Shown: positions 1-10,570 of the stretch, piece after piece
Layout of the letters: the number at the start of each line of letters is the position of its first letter
Position numbering within the stretch: the stretch's first letter is position 1
Source: Lepas anatifera
Lineage: Eukaryota > Arthropoda > Thecostraca > Lepadidae
Reading direction: 5' to 3'
NCBI GenBank assembly: GCA_034440635.1
Contig: JAOTON010001374.1
Coordinates: 186,001-250,000 of the forward strand
DNA length: 64,000 nt
Notes under the pieces: generated by a model
Told to the model about the DNA's origin: nothing
Database searches by the model: none
Seen by the model: the letters and a program-made list of their open reading frames with translations, nothing else
Program-made: the position numbers and the translations under genes

Positions 1-190
1 AGCGTCAATTTTGTGTGTGATCATGCCATAAGCTTGGTGAAATATTACTATGTGAAACTTAAACCTATTTTATGTCCTTTGCTACGACTTTGCACAAACA
101 TACCAAAAATAACACTAAACTTATTCGTAGTATTGAATCTAAATCTAAAAAACTTTCTGCGGCTAAACAAGCAATTGCATTTAATGAACA

Positions 191-196
<6 letters not shown>

Positions 197-259
<63 letters not shown>
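197..259. repeat. (TA)n microsatellite
   Basis: An uninterrupted run of about 31 TA dinucleotides. Open frames running through it are artefacts. Confidence 0.98.
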
Positions 260-261
<2 letters not shown>

Positions 262-287
262 TAACCTTGCTTGGTCAAACCAAGGAT

Positions 288-645
288 TTAACCTGACCTG
301 AGGTCAGGTCAAGGTAAAATTATATAAAATGCATATCATTAGTAGAACTGCAGAGACAATGCAAATCTAATGTAGCTAAAATAAACGCTCTATCACCATC
401 AGTTACTAAGTTATTCAGTCGAAACCATTTTCCATGTATTTCCAATAGAGAGGTCATGGGTCGTACCTGACCTTAGGTCATCGATATCAAAAATACCGGA
501 ACACGTTTTAGAGATCTCGGTGAGCCCATTATGTGATATGAGTTTCAATAGGATAAGTTCACCCTGTTCCGACTTATGCTATCTTTAACTTATTTTGAGG
601 TCAGGTCACTTGACCTGTACTGGTGGCCTGACCTGAGATGATCTG
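288..645. promoter_or_regulatory. Cluster of AGGTCA half-sites
   Basis: At 291-309 nine-base arms ACCTGACCT and AGGTCAGGT flank one central base. TGACCTTAGGTCA lies at 468-480. Further TGACCT/AGGTCA motifs lie at 451-456 and 596-640. AGGTCA is the nuclear-receptor half-site, and the everted pairs have 1-bp spacing. Similar motifs recur inside the inverted repeat at 20.4-23.3 kb, so this may be transposon sequence and not a regulatory element. Confidence 0.3.
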
Positions 646-1080
646 ACATTAAAATTTTGACAAAAGTTGTAAAAATGATCAGAAAAAGGTATACCAAGTC
701 CAGTGGTGCTACGCGCCGCCGTTTTGATGCGTTTTCCGAAAAAAACCCGAGGGGGTCGGGTAACCGCCCCCTGTCAATGCGCGTGTTAATTTCATACTTT
801 TATCCTAGTAGTCCTTCAGGTTTTACATAACGTCGAGTTTCATGTTACCTAGTCGCTGACCTTAGTCTGTCATGTGAAGTTGTCTATGCCATTTTTACAG
901 AATTTGTATCTCATCTTTTTATATGTGTTTTACATAATTTTTTATATAATTTTTACAACCTGACCTGTTTTCCCACCTTACTTGTTGAAACTCGTGCGGA
1001 AATGTCCTATTTATGTATTTTATTTAGTTTTGTGTGCGCCGTATAACTCTAGATGACAGCGCGCCCTAAAACCTAAATAG
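646..1080. other. Non-coding stretch, possible fragment of the 20-23 kb repeat
   Basis: No coding signal. Around 740-830 the run with GAGGGGGTCGGGTAACCG followed by GCGCGTGTTAATTTCATA resembles the arms of the inverted repeat at 20.4-23.3 kb, suggesting a diverged fragment of that family. Confidence 0.3.
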
Positions 1081-1089
1081 ACCTAAATA

Positions 1090-2930
1090 GACCGTCTCCT
1101 GGCTGGTCACTACCACTGCTGCCATGGCTGGTTCATCACTGCTGCCCTGATTCATGCCGCCTCTGGCTCATCGATGCTGTCCCCGGCATACTTTGACCCA
1201 AATGTGCGCCGCCCCGACTTATTGCTGCCGCCCCTGGTTCATCACTGCTGCCCCCTGGCTGATCACTGTCTCCCCTGGTTCACCACTGCCGCCCTGATTA
1301 ATCATCGCTGCCCTGATTCACGTCGCCCCTAGCTCCCTGTTTTAAATTAACCCATATATGAGCGGCCCCTGGTAAGATACTTCCTCCTTCAAATCCTCAC
1401 TGCCGCCTCCGGTTGATCACAGCCACCCCTCGTTTATCACTACCGAGGAGATTAATCCGGCCATGGCCCCCAAAACCGGTTAAACTTAGGCCCTGCTGTC
1501 AGCACAATTTATCAGGAGGAATCTCTAACACCCTTCCAGAAAGCAAACAGCAGCCCACTATCGTCTAATCGTTATCTGTTTTCCTATTGGAGGAATTCCC
1601 CAAACCGAGTAAATGGAGACTGCTGCTGCCGCGCTTTTATTTAAGTGTCAGCCAGGGGTGAATTTTTTATCTATTTGGGGTGTGCGAGCACCCCCAATCA
1701 TAATTTAAGCACCCCCAATACATGTGTCGCCCCCGAGCTCAGCATTGCTGCCCTGATTCATGCTGCCTCCGTCTTGTCACTGTGATTCATGTCGTCCCCA
1801 GTTCATCACTACCACCCTGATGTATGCCGCCATGGTTCACCACTGCCGCCTCCTGCCTACCTCGGCCACCCCGATTTGTCCCAGCCCTGAATTATCATTA
1901 CCGCCCTGATTCAAATAGCACCCGGCTCATCACTGCTGCCAGTAGCTCACCAGTGCTATCTCCGGCTTATTATTGCCACCCTCAACTCATCACTATCGCC
2001 TCGGCTAATGAATACCGCCCCTGACTTATCACTTCCGCTCTAAATTCGTGCCGCTCTGGGTTCGAGACTGCCGCACCCAGCTCAGGGACGGTCGACTCCA
2101 TTTTCGGGCGGGTGTGCAAGATTTTCGGGAGGGGACGCCTTCCTTCCCAGGGGGTGCCTTTGGCTCCCTAGGAGTGCCCACTCAGTGAGGGGGGGCGCCG
2201 ATGTCATTTCCCTGCGTTGAGTGGATAAATTGTGTATATTTGCTCTCCATCGGACGGCTTTGATGACGGGGGTACCATTCATATGCGAAACTGTTTTTAT
2301 TTCGCATGGAGGGTCCTACCTCTTCAGGTAAGCGATGTTTAGGCCTGATTTTTCCTGGCCGGCCGGGGGGGCCGCCCAAATCCGAGGCGCTTCCCCGGAC
2401 CAAGCCAAAACCGGGTGTGCAAAAATATACTTTTGCACATGCTCATTCTTTTCAGCGTGTGCAACTGCACACCTTGCCCCCCAGAATCCGCCGTCCCTGC
2501 CCCAGCTTATCTCTTCCGCCCGGATTTGTGCCACCCGTATCTTATAACTGCTACCTACGGCTCACCATTCCCGTCCTCGGCTTTTCCCTTTGCCTTGGTT
2601 CGTGCCGTCCCCGGCTAATCAATGCCGCCCCGTCCCAAACCTACCACTTCCGCCCTGACTCGTGCCGCCCCTAGATCATAACTGCTGCCCCCGAGTCATC
2701 ACTGCTGCCATCGCCTTATCACTTCCACTCTGATTCGCACCGCTCTGAGTTCATAGCTATTGCCCCTGGCCCATCACTGCCGCCCTCGACTATGACTTTA
2801 CCCTGTTTCTTGCCGCCCGGGCCAGTCACTGTCGCCCCCAGCTTATCAATTCCATCTTTATCTGTGCCGTTCTTAGTCGATAACTGCCGCCCTGGGCTCA
2901 TCACTGCAGCACTGAATCTTACCGCCGCTG
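1090..2930. repeat. Degenerate short tandem repeats (CTGCCGCCCCTGGCTCATCA type)
   Basis: Dozens of imperfect copies of a unit of roughly 20-25 bases, read as CTGCCGCCCC-TGGCTCATCA with many substitutions, fill 1090-2070 and 2490-2930. The unrelated 2080-2480 segment between them has no recognisable coding content. Short open frames here are produced by the repeat. Confidence 0.6.
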
Positions 2931-3861
2931 TGTGTTAGGGAAAAAATAAAGGGCGGTAGGGCAAAAATAAAGGGCATGCACGGGTACAGTGGAGCTGCCA
3001 TAGTTATTAATATTTACACAACAATACACGCGTTGTTTGGAGCACTATCAGTGTTTGTGCTCCTTCACGTAGTTATAAATCATTTGCTTTCATTTCAATA
3101 TCCATCCACTCTGCCATTCCAAAGGCAACATTTAATCCCGCAGAATCGATATACTTCAATCGTGAATAAATTTACAACTCAGATTAGATTCTTTTAAGAC
3201 GTGTGTGTAGCTTTGGGATGTCGCCAAAAAAAACATGTTTGGAAAAAGCTGTAGAATACATGCCCGACACTAAAATAGAATGTTCCCCTGTGCATAAAAG
3301 TCGCAAAAAAGCGATGAATACCAGATTTGGTGCAATGAAGGGGTGCCACCCCCGCAATTCCGCCACCCCTATGGGGTGCCGCCCCTCACCGGCTGAGCAC
3401 CCCCAAAGATTTTGAGAAAATTACACCCCTGCATCATTGATAAAAACCGACTGGTGTTAGCAAACGAATTCTGCAGGTTTTTGCGAAAGTTAAGAACATT
3501 TTGAATGGTAAGGCTTTCCACGCAACGGTAGGATTATTCACCTCGCGTCAAATGACGCTCAGAAAGGATTTCCCGACAAACAGTCCGCCGAAACTTTGCA
3601 TCAGAATTTCAGGTGTTTATCCACTTTGTACTGCCTTCTCAAAAATGCATTAAATTCATTCCGAAGACCACAAATCTGTGCAAAACATATTTTTAGGCAA
3701 TGCTGGACGTCGAAAAGTCCTGAGAATATTCAAATGACTAGAAAAAGAGTTCCCGTGCAAGCGGAATCTCCTAGCGGAAAGCAGACACGAAGTTGAATGT
3801 CTGAGCGCGCCACGTGAGACGGTGAGCAGCCGGCCTGCTGCGCAGCCGGGTCCAGTCTCAC
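2931..3861. other. Non-coding stretch 3' of CLC exon 10
   Basis: Intronic with respect to the CLC gene. A short GC-rich patch with inverted GGGGTGCC/GGCACCCC-like words lies at 3338-3412. No exon of the CLC C-terminus and no other gene was recognised. Confidence 0.5.
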
Positions 3862-3988
3862 CATGATGACCACGAGGGAGACAGTCATGCGGGTGACTCC
3901 GCCGAGGACGGCGGCGGCGCCGACAGTGGCGTAGAGGCCGGAGGTGATGCAGTTCTCGCCGGTGGTGCACTCGCTGCTGAACACCCAC
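3862..3988 (-). CDS. ClC-c: CLC exchanger exon 10, last exon in window
   Basis: This exon encodes [20 protein letters not shown] followed by [20 protein letters not shown] and IM. The tyrosine in SGLYA is the chloride-coordinating residue of helix R-equivalent CLC structures, and GGVTRMT is strongly conserved. The acceptor is CGACAG and the donor ATG|GTGAGA, phase 0. The expected next segment (FELTGG, last helices and two CBS domains, roughly 190 residues) was not found in 1-3861 and should lie beyond the left edge. Confidence 0.92.
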
Positions 3989-4239
3989 CTGTCGAGGACG
4001 ACACCGGTCAGGTGAGAGGTGGGCTGGGGCACAGCTGGCTCAGCTACCACTATCGACAGGCTTTTCAGACGCACAGACCACGCAATGTTTGATCAACTGT
4101 AAACCATAATTTACCAAGTGCTATGCACTAAAATTATATCTTCAAATCTAGCAACCACACTATTTCCAATAGCAAGTACTCTATTTCACACCTGTTTGGC
4201 TTTGTAAGCTTCCAATGTGTGAGACAGTAGAGCACTGAC

Positions 4240-4482
4240 CAGTGAGGGTAGTGAACAGCCAGCTGCTCGACTCCCACGCCGACGACGCGACCCATGGTGG
4301 CACCCAGTGCCATGCTGGGGATGAACAGCCCCGCCGGGATCTTCATGCCGAACGTGAAGATGGTGACCAGGAACTTGAGCACGAACACGATGGCCAGCTG
4401 CCAGAGTGCCGTGTACACGCCCGGGCCGGCCTCCGACGTCTCGATCGTGTGGTTCAGGTTGGTGAAGTTGTGTCGGTAGTCA
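4240..4482 (-). CDS. ClC-c: CLC exchanger exon 9 (GLFIPS motif)
   Basis: This exon encodes [20 protein letters not shown], then [20 protein letters not shown], then [20 protein letters not shown] and [25 protein letters not shown] is the GxFxP anion-binding signature at the start of helix N. NFT and NHT are lumenal glycosylation sites. The acceptor is TTGGCAG and the donor CTG|GTCAGT; phase 2 in and phase 2 out. Confidence 0.95.
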
Positions 4483-4810
4483 CTGCCAAGGCACGGGCAC
4501 TTCTCAGCTCTCTAGGCGTTGGGAGAAAGCTATGAGAAGGACAACGGTACAAAGATGATGTATGCAGGTAATAAGCTCACTGTTCAAACAGCGATTGCCG
4601 AGTTGGATATAGAAATGCTTGAGGAATGACACTAGTTACTTTCCACGACTTTGTCGGTGATCGTGCGCGTGGAGCACCATATAGCTTTACAGAGGCATCC
4701 AATCACAAAATCGGATCATGTTTCAGCATGGAAAACACTGCACAATGACAAATTTAGTTACAATGATATGCAACCAGCCATTCCCTCATTTCAACACTGC
4801 GCCCGCTCAC

Positions 4811-5025
4811 CAGAGGTCAATGCCCTCGCTTGGGCCGCACTCGTTGAAGAGCAGGTTGATGAGTTCAGAGCTGGGCATGCGTGAGTAGGGGTTGGGGAAG
4901 GCGAGGAAGGCGGTGGCCAGGGTGACCACCACTACCTCAGTGGCCGGGTACTGGCCTAGCATCGAGGTCTTGCGGAAGCGGCACCAGAAGATGTTGCACT
5001 TGATGAAGGCCGCGCCGATCACCCC
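4811..5025 (-). CDS. ClC-c: CLC exchanger exon 8
   Basis: This exon encodes [20 protein letters not shown] and continues to [17 protein letters not shown], matching the family segment with FPNPYSR, SSELI and NECGP. The acceptor is CCGCAG at 5027-5026. The donor is CTG|GTGAGC; the exon ends in phase 2, so the tryptophan/cysteine codon is split and completed by the next exon as Cys. Confidence 0.92.
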
Positions 5026-5150
5026 CTGCGGCACAGCCGCCCATCAGCGCTCGCGGTCCACACTGATAAACAACGCCGCAGGGACGCACTGGAGAGCAAT
5101 TCGTGCCTGAATACTCTTTTGTTAACTAAGTCACTATCAGCAGCAGCGAC

Positions 5151-5345
5151 ATAGGCGGATCCAGGATTTCCGATCGGGGAAGCCACATGGTCAGGGGCAC
5201 CACTTTTGGACGTCAGCATATATCAGGTGGGCGCCAAATTCTACCTCGCGGGGGTGTCGGTACTCGCATCCTAGAAGGGGGCGATACTTCAGGGCGCGCC
5301 TAGACCATTTTAGGGTGCGCCGAGGGGCAATCAATGGGCCCATGA
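5151..5345. mobile_element. Fragment of GGCGGATCC-type MITE in a CLC intron
   Basis: It begins ATAGGCGGATCCAGGATTTC and continues with the same GC-rich body (GGGCGCC and GCGCCGAGGG words) seen at 33863 and 52537. The right end is not recognisable. It lies in the intron between CLC exons 7 and 8, left of MITE copy A. Confidence 0.5.
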
Positions 5346-5564
5346 CTTAGCTGCCGACTGATTCAGATTCAGCTGACCCAGTTCAGCTACTGAGTCTATT
5401 CTGATTCAAGCAAAAATTCAGAACGGAGCCGACTCAGCTCTGACTCAAGCAAAGGCGCCTATGGATCAGATTCAACTCCGACTCCAAACACAACTCACCA
5501 TCAAGGTCAGAAGACAAAGACTGTTACCCAGTGACTACGCCTTAAAAAAGAAAACATTCCTTAA

Positions 5565-6239
5565 AGGGAATATGACACCTTTGTACAATTCCTTTCCAAT
5601 TTCAGAGGGTAGTGGTTTTAGGAGTATTCTTTATTGAAAACAATGGATATGGTCCCATATCTGCTGAAAAATGACTAGTAAGCAGAACATTTTGGTTTCT
5701 TCAATTTTTCTCTGTTAGAGGTAAAACAATCTCCAAATTTCGTAGCGTCAAATCAACGTGCAGTTTAGTAATGTTTTGCGCCACATTGAACTGCTTCGAG
5801 TTGCACTAGAAACCAATACAAATGGACCGTGTTTAGCTAAAAGAAGCTATTGTTACGAACGAAAGGGATATCTATTTATTTCGGATATTTTGTTTGATAC
5901 ACCAAAACTTATTTCATGTTTCGAACTAGTAATTCAAAAAGTTATTCGCATGTATAGCCGCCAGCAGCAAAGGCACGTTTAGCACGTAAGTTTTAAAGGG
6001 GTGCAGGCAATAATGTTTTGTCCGCGCAGCGGGCCTCAGCATTACATCACGCTGCTAAGTGTAACTCTGCCACGTGACCACTGCGGAAGGAGGGGATCAG
6101 TAGGTGGTAAATTCTACCTTTTGTTTTCCGCAAACGTCAAGTTCTGAGGCAAATGAAATTTCGATCAAGTGGCTTCTCGGCCTGCTCCATCACATGGCTA
6201 TCTCAGTTCAAATTCCATTACCACGGTGCCACATTGCCT
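5565..6239 (-). mobile_element. TTAA-flanked MITE, copy A (675 bp)
   Basis: TTAA lies immediately outside both ends (5561-5564 and 6240-6243). The termini are inverted repeats, AGGGAATATGRCACC on the left and the complement of AGGCAATGTGGCACC on the right. Its right part, read in reverse, matches the left part of copy B at 24117 over at least 90 bases, with words such as GAGATAGCCATGTGAT and CCACTTGATCGA. No transposase is encoded. TTAA duplication is typical of piggyBac-type transposition. It sits in the CLC intron between exons 7 and 8. Confidence 0.75.
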
Positions 6240-6388
6240 TTAAGTGTATGAATGGTTGTCCCTCAATTCTACAACACCACCAGAATCCAAGGGAATCTCA
6301 AACTGTGTCAAGCTAGAAGCCGAACTGAGGTTTCTGAAGGCACGAGAACTACTGCGAACATATTTGACTCCAACATTACACCACTCAC

Positions 6389-6571
6389 GCCGAGTATTCC
6401 GAGAAATATGAAGGGGACCAGTTCGAAGAAGATCCAGGGCCTCTCGTGGTGCACGTAGAACAGCACCGAGTGCTCGTTGCCGAAGGGGTTGATGGAGTTG
6501 AGGATGAAGGCGGAGATGAGGGCGCAGAAGAAGGACCGCCACAGCGTCTTCAGTGGAAAGTAGTAGCTGGC
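6389..6571 (-). CDS. ClC-c: CLC exchanger exon 7
   Basis: 61 codons from [20 protein letters not shown] to [22 protein letters not shown] directly follows the EE pair in CLC-3/4/5 proteins, and SINPFGN is also conserved. The acceptor is CTACAG and the donor GGC|GTGAGT. The downstream intron is the largest between helix exons (about 1.36 kb) and contains a TTAA-flanked MITE. Confidence 0.93.
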
Positions 6572-6749
6572 CTGTAGAACAAAGACGGACCGTTTTACAT
6601 ACACACACAACGCAGCGGAGTTATCATCTGACAGGGCAGTGTCTTTATTTCAAATAGTTGCCATACATGAACTACTGTAGTCCAAAGTAATCCAAAGTGA
6701 TAGTTAACGCTATATATCGCATCACAGCCTCGTCCCGCTCAGCGCCCAC

Positions 6750-7037
6750 CTCCTCTAAGCTGAAGAGCACGCCTCCGATGGGCGCTCCGAAGGCCACCGA
6801 CACTCCCGCCGCCGCCGACGCCGACAGGATCTCCCTCTTCTTGGCCTCGTTGCGGCCGTACTTGGGGAACATGTAGGCGATGATGTTGCCGATGCAGCAC
6901 GCCACGTGCACCAGCGGCCCCTCTTTGCCGAGACTGAGCCCGGCCGACACCGCCAGCATCATGCAGACCGACTTGATGAGTAGCGTCCACTTGCCGAGGT
7001 AGCCACGAATGATGAACCCGCTCAGGATCGTCTTGAT
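6750..7037 (-). CDS. ClC-c: CLC exchanger exon 6 (gating and proton glutamates)
   Basis: 96 codons from [20 protein letters not shown] to GVLFSLEE. It contains [12 protein letters not shown], whose glutamate is the gating residue, then [20 protein letters not shown]. It ends in the EE pair, where the second position corresponds to the proton glutamate of CLC exchangers. Both glutamates are retained, so the protein should be a 2Cl-/H+ antiporter of endosomal or lysosomal membranes and not a channel. The acceptor is GTGCAG and the donor GAG|GTGGGC; both are phase 0. Confidence 0.95.
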
Positions 7038-7254
7038 CTGCACGTGAGCGAGGCAATGGGGCATTGACAATGGCTGAAGTGTGATACTAATTTCGTGAGA
7101 TGAATCTAAAACAACTGCAAAGTGCGCGACTTTGAACAGTACTGACGATTTCAAACTATTTCCGTTTAATCACACCAGCATCAGACGAAGACTGATACAT
7201 TCCAGTCCCACAATCACAGGTTATGCCCACAGACCACCGCGCGCGGCCTCTGAC

Positions 7255-7416
7255 CTCGGGTATTCCAGATCCGCAGGCGTAGGGCGCGAAGGTGCGGACC
7301 AGTCGGACGGCCAGCAGCCCCAGCACCAGCGCCCACAGCACGTAGCAGAGGTAGGCCAGCACGTAGCCGCCGGCGCTGTCGTGGGAGGCGCCCAGAACCT
7401 CCGGCCACGAGTACCA
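7255..7416 (-). CDS. ClC-c: CLC exchanger exon 5 (GSGIPE selectivity motif)
   Basis: 54 codons beginning WYSWPEVLGAS and ending FAPYACGSGIPE. GSGIPE is the first anion-binding signature of the CLC family; its serine coordinates the central chloride. The hydrophobic run before it (YVLAYLCYVLWALVLGLLAV) is helix C. The acceptor is CACCAG and the donor GAG|GTCAGA; both junctions are phase 0, and the exon ends exactly after the motif. Confidence 0.93.
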
Positions 7417-7663
7417 CTGGTGCACGGCCGCCGAGTGAGGCAACGGGACATTCGGGGGCTTCAGGACAGAATCGCCCACGGCAGAGCGCATGGCATCCAA
7501 GTCATTGTGGTACAGTGGTTTTAACATTGCAAATACACTCGTGATCTAAAACTTAAGAAGAACTATGAAGAAACGGAATACATTCTATTCTGAAGCGTAA
7601 GTGCGTCGTTCCTCGCTGGTTCGCTGAAACCCAAAAATACCACCTGACTGTTGACGCCCAGAC

Positions 7664-7775
7664 CTGAGAGCAGTTGTCGCCTTCGAAGAACGTCTCATTT
7701 GATGACCAGCAGCATTGGTCCTTGTTGAGCCAGAAGGCCTCCGGGCAGATGCCGAACCGCATGTCCTCCATCCAC
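7664..7775 (-). CDS. ClC-c: CLC exchanger exon 4 (lumenal loop)
   Basis: This exon encodes WMEDMRFGICPEAFWLNKDQ followed by CCWSSNETFFEGDNCSQ, the lumenal loop after helix B with conserved cysteines and an N-glycosylation motif (NET). The wording is close to insect ClC-c. The acceptor CCACAG lies at 7777-7776 and the donor CAG|GTCTGG at 7664/7663. A second in-frame acceptor 30 bases upstream (7807-7806) would add ten codons. Entry is phase 2 and exit is phase 0. Confidence 0.9.
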
Positions 7776-8060
7776 CTGTGGCCCACCATCGACCAGTCAG
7801 TCCGCCTGTGCACGACAAAATGGCCGACACATGACAAGGCGCGTGTTTTGTGCCTCCATACAACTCCAGCTTTTCAGCGTCTTTACCAGTAGCCAGGTTA
7901 TAAAGTCCCGCTGTACACCCGACTCCACTCACAGCAATGTTGTGAGTGGGCCTGGCGCTAGGAAACACCGGACGCTCCGTAAGTGATGTTCCCCACCCTG
8001 TGAACGACAACCCCACCACAGCGCTGGATGGTGGTGTGCGGGCCCGCAGCCAGTACTGAC

Positions 8061-8198
8061 CGTGCTCCGATGTCGATGACGCCGGCCACGCCGCCGGCCA
8101 CCACGCCCACGAACAGCACGCAGAGCCAGCCGCTCCACGCGTCGTGGAACTGACGCACCAGGTCGAAGAACCCGCCCTGCCGCTTCTTTATTATGTAC
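8061..8198 (-). CDS. ClC-c: CLC exchanger exon 3 (first membrane helix)
   Basis: This exon starts after ACCATCAG and ends at ACG|GTCAGT. It encodes YIIKKRQGGFFDLVRQFHDA followed by WSGWLCVLFVGVVAGGVAGV and IDIGA. The DAWSGWL and GVIDIG motifs mark helix B of CLC-3/4/5 exchangers. Both ends are phase 2, matching exons 2 and 4. Confidence 0.9.
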
Positions 8199-8629
8199 CT
8201 GATGGTGAGACATGCACAGTCCTTCACACGCGACAGATATCACAATGGAGCGACATCAATGAAACAACGGGAACAAAAGTGAATGGGCAGTGAGATAAAT
8301 GCTAGCCCATTTAGTAATTGGAAAGCAAACCCCTGGAAACAATTAATTTATTCAGGTAAAGCGTCTTTGCTGTGATCACGTGTTGCAATTCCAGCCCTAC
8401 CAGGCGCATACTAGCATTTCCACTGGAAGCAGATGCCACTAGCATTCGACATAGCAGCAAAAAGCAGAACTGTCACTAGTCGAATTACCAACGTTAGATA
8501 TCGATAGGTCATGATAAACTTTTAAGTACACGCATGAAAGGTCGGAATCACTTCTACTCAGTAGTGTAGTCTGGCACAGACGGGGCTGATCAGACGGGTG
8601 GGGAGCTGCGACGGCGGCAGGTACCGCAC

Positions 8630-8729
8630 CTGTGTCGCATCCGGTCCCTGGCCAGGTCCCGCTGCCAGTCGATGGTGTGGAAGTCATCGTACTGGGTGAA
8701 CGGCTCACCCTCCGGCTCCAGCTCCACCC
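8630..8729 (-). CDS. ClC-c: CLC exchanger exon 2 (pre-helix DFHTIDW segment)
   Basis: This exon encodes VELEPEGEPFTQYDDFHTID and continues WQRDLARDRMRHR. It carries the DFHTIDW signature found just before the first membrane helix in animal CLC-3/4/5 proteins. The donor is CAG|GTGCGG at 8630/8629. The acceptor that fits exon 1 is GGCCAG at 8731-8730. A stronger-looking CCGCAG acceptor 14 bases further out (8745-8744) would break the phase. The acceptor region is also the unit of the adjoining minisatellite, so splice choice here may be ambiguous. The exon ends in phase 2. Confidence 0.8.
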
Positions 8730-8731
8730 CT

Positions 8732-9796
8732 GGCCGCCCCCGCCTGCGGCAGTGATGAGAGATGTGTCACTGACCTCCACCCCTGGCCGCCCCCGCCTGC
8801 GGCAGTGATGAGAGATGTGTTACTGACCTCCACCCCCGCCTGCGGCAGTGATGAGAGATGTGTCACTGACCTCCACCCCTGGCCGCCCCCGCCTGCGGCA
8901 GTGATGAGAGATGTGTCACTGACCTCCAGCCCCTGGACGCCCCCGCCTGCGGCAGTGATGAGAGATGTGTTACTGACCTCCACCCCCGCCTGCGGCAGTG
9001 ATGAGAGATGTGTCACTGACCTCCACCCCTGGCCGCCCCCGCCTGCGGCAGTGATGAGAGATGTGTCACTGACCTCCAGCCCCTGGACGCCCCCGCCTGC
9101 GGCAGTGGTGAGAGATGTGTCACTGACCTCCACCCCCGCCTGCGGCAGTGATGAGAGATGTGTCACTGACCTCCACCCCCTGGCCGCCCCCGCCTGCGGC
9201 AGTGATGAAAGATGTGTCACTGACCTCCAGCCCCTGGACGCCCCCGCCTGCGGCAGTGGTGAGAGATGTGTCACTGACCTCCACCCCCGCCTGCGGCAGT
9301 GATGAGAGATGTGTCACTGACCTCCACCCCCTGGCCGCCCCCGCCTGCGGCAGTGATGAGAGATGTGTCACTGACCTCCACCCTCTGGCCGCCCCCGCCT
9401 GCGGCAGTGATGAGAGATGTGTCACTGACCTCCACCCCCTGGCCGCCCCCGCCTGCGGCAGTGATGAGAGATGTGTCACTGACCTCCACCCCCTGGCCGC
9501 CCCCGCCTGCGGCAGTGATGAGATGTATCACTGACCTCCACCCCCTGGACGCCCCCGCCTGCGGCAGTGATGAGAGATGTATCACTGACCTCCACCCCCT
9601 GGACGCCCCCGCCTGCGGCAGTGGTGAGAGATGTGTCACTGACCTACACCCCCGCCTGCGGCAGTGATGAGAGATGTATCACTGACCTCCACCCCCTGGC
9701 CACCCCCGCCTGCGGCAGTGGTGAGAGATGTGTCACTGACCTCCACCCCCGGCCGCCCAGCCCACCCCATGCTGTTGCAGTGATGAGAGAAATGTG
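8732..9796. repeat. Minisatellite of splice-site-bearing units
   Basis: About 20 tandem units of 43 or 53-54 bp, abutting CLC exon 2. On the minus strand each unit reads a branch-like CTCATCAC, then CTGCCGCAG, then GCGGGGGCGGCCAG, then GGGTGGAG followed by GTCAGTGACA. The unit closest to the exon runs straight into it. The last units (9740-9796) are degenerate. Long open frames on both strands are repeat artefacts. Confidence 0.95.
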
Positions 9797-10263
9797 TCAG
9801 AGCAGCCCAGCTCAGTCCTCTGGCCACCGAGCCCACCCCAGCCAGCGGTAGCGTGGAGAAAGGGTGCGTCGGGAAGCGCCCGGACCCAACAACCAGGCCC
9901 AGAGCCCGTCCCCGCCTGTGGTAATTGTGGGCAGCCTCTGTGCCATATTGTCATATGGTGCCTTAGGCCAAAGGAGGAAACTGAGCTCAGAAATTTGCGA
10001 AAAACACAAAAGCTTCCGATTTTTTCGAAACGAAAACTGAATAAACCTGACAAGCATAAAACATAGTGTCAGATCATTGCTAAAACAGGTTCCATGATTC
10101 CCAAGACCAGTCTACCATATTTTTAGTGAGTTAGTTAAAAACTTTTTATAAGGCGTAGGAATGGCACCTTTGCCCGCCTCGAAAGTACCACATTTTTAAA
10201 TTCCCACTGTGTTATAAAATGCGGATGTCACATGCCATACCAGCCTGCACCGCACTTGGTGTC
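9797..10263. other. Non-coding flank with a LINE 3'-end scrap
   Basis: Nothing coding was recognised. At about 10137-10190 the words CTTTTTATAAGGCGT and GGCACCTTTGCCCGCCTC match the 3' terminus of the LINE at 25.6-26.6 kb and 34.6-39.8 kb, so this is a short minus-oriented piece of that family. The Gypsy target duplicate GTGTC occupies 10259-10263. Confidence 0.5.
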
Positions 10264-10447
10264 TGTTATGATCCCGTTGTGCTTCGTCACGTGGACACGC
10301 AAACGCACTGTGCAGTGCCAGGATATATTACGCTCGACTCCCAAGCACCGACTGACTCGTCCACACACAGGCACCGGCCACGGTCACCGCCGCGGGCCAA
10401 GCCCGGCAAGGGCGGAGCAAGCACGCCGGCCGGCGGGGATCACGACA
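10264..10447 (-). repeat. 3' LTR of the Gypsy element
   Basis: 184 bp, differing from the other LTR at one position near 10418. It is bordered outside by GTGTC (10259-10263). Confidence 0.95.
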
Positions 10448-10457
10448 TCTCCCCCAA
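10448..10457 (-). other. Polypurine tract
   Basis: The minus strand reads TTGGGGGAGA immediately before the TGTC start of the 3' LTR, the expected plus-strand priming site. Confidence 0.75.
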
Positions 10458-10570
10458 GACGAGTTGCTGCTGCACCCTGTCCCATCAAGAGGCACATGCC
10501 AACTGTATGCAGCAATCGTCTTCACACACATATTCAGATAGTTTGAAATATGCGGATAGTTTATAGGGAC

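Noticed and set aside
8705..9667. Long open frames on both strands across the minisatellite (MTHLSSLPQAG and MMRDVSLTST repeats)
   Set aside because: Produced by units of 43 or 53-54 bp lacking stops; no start context, no domain, and the array is intronic.
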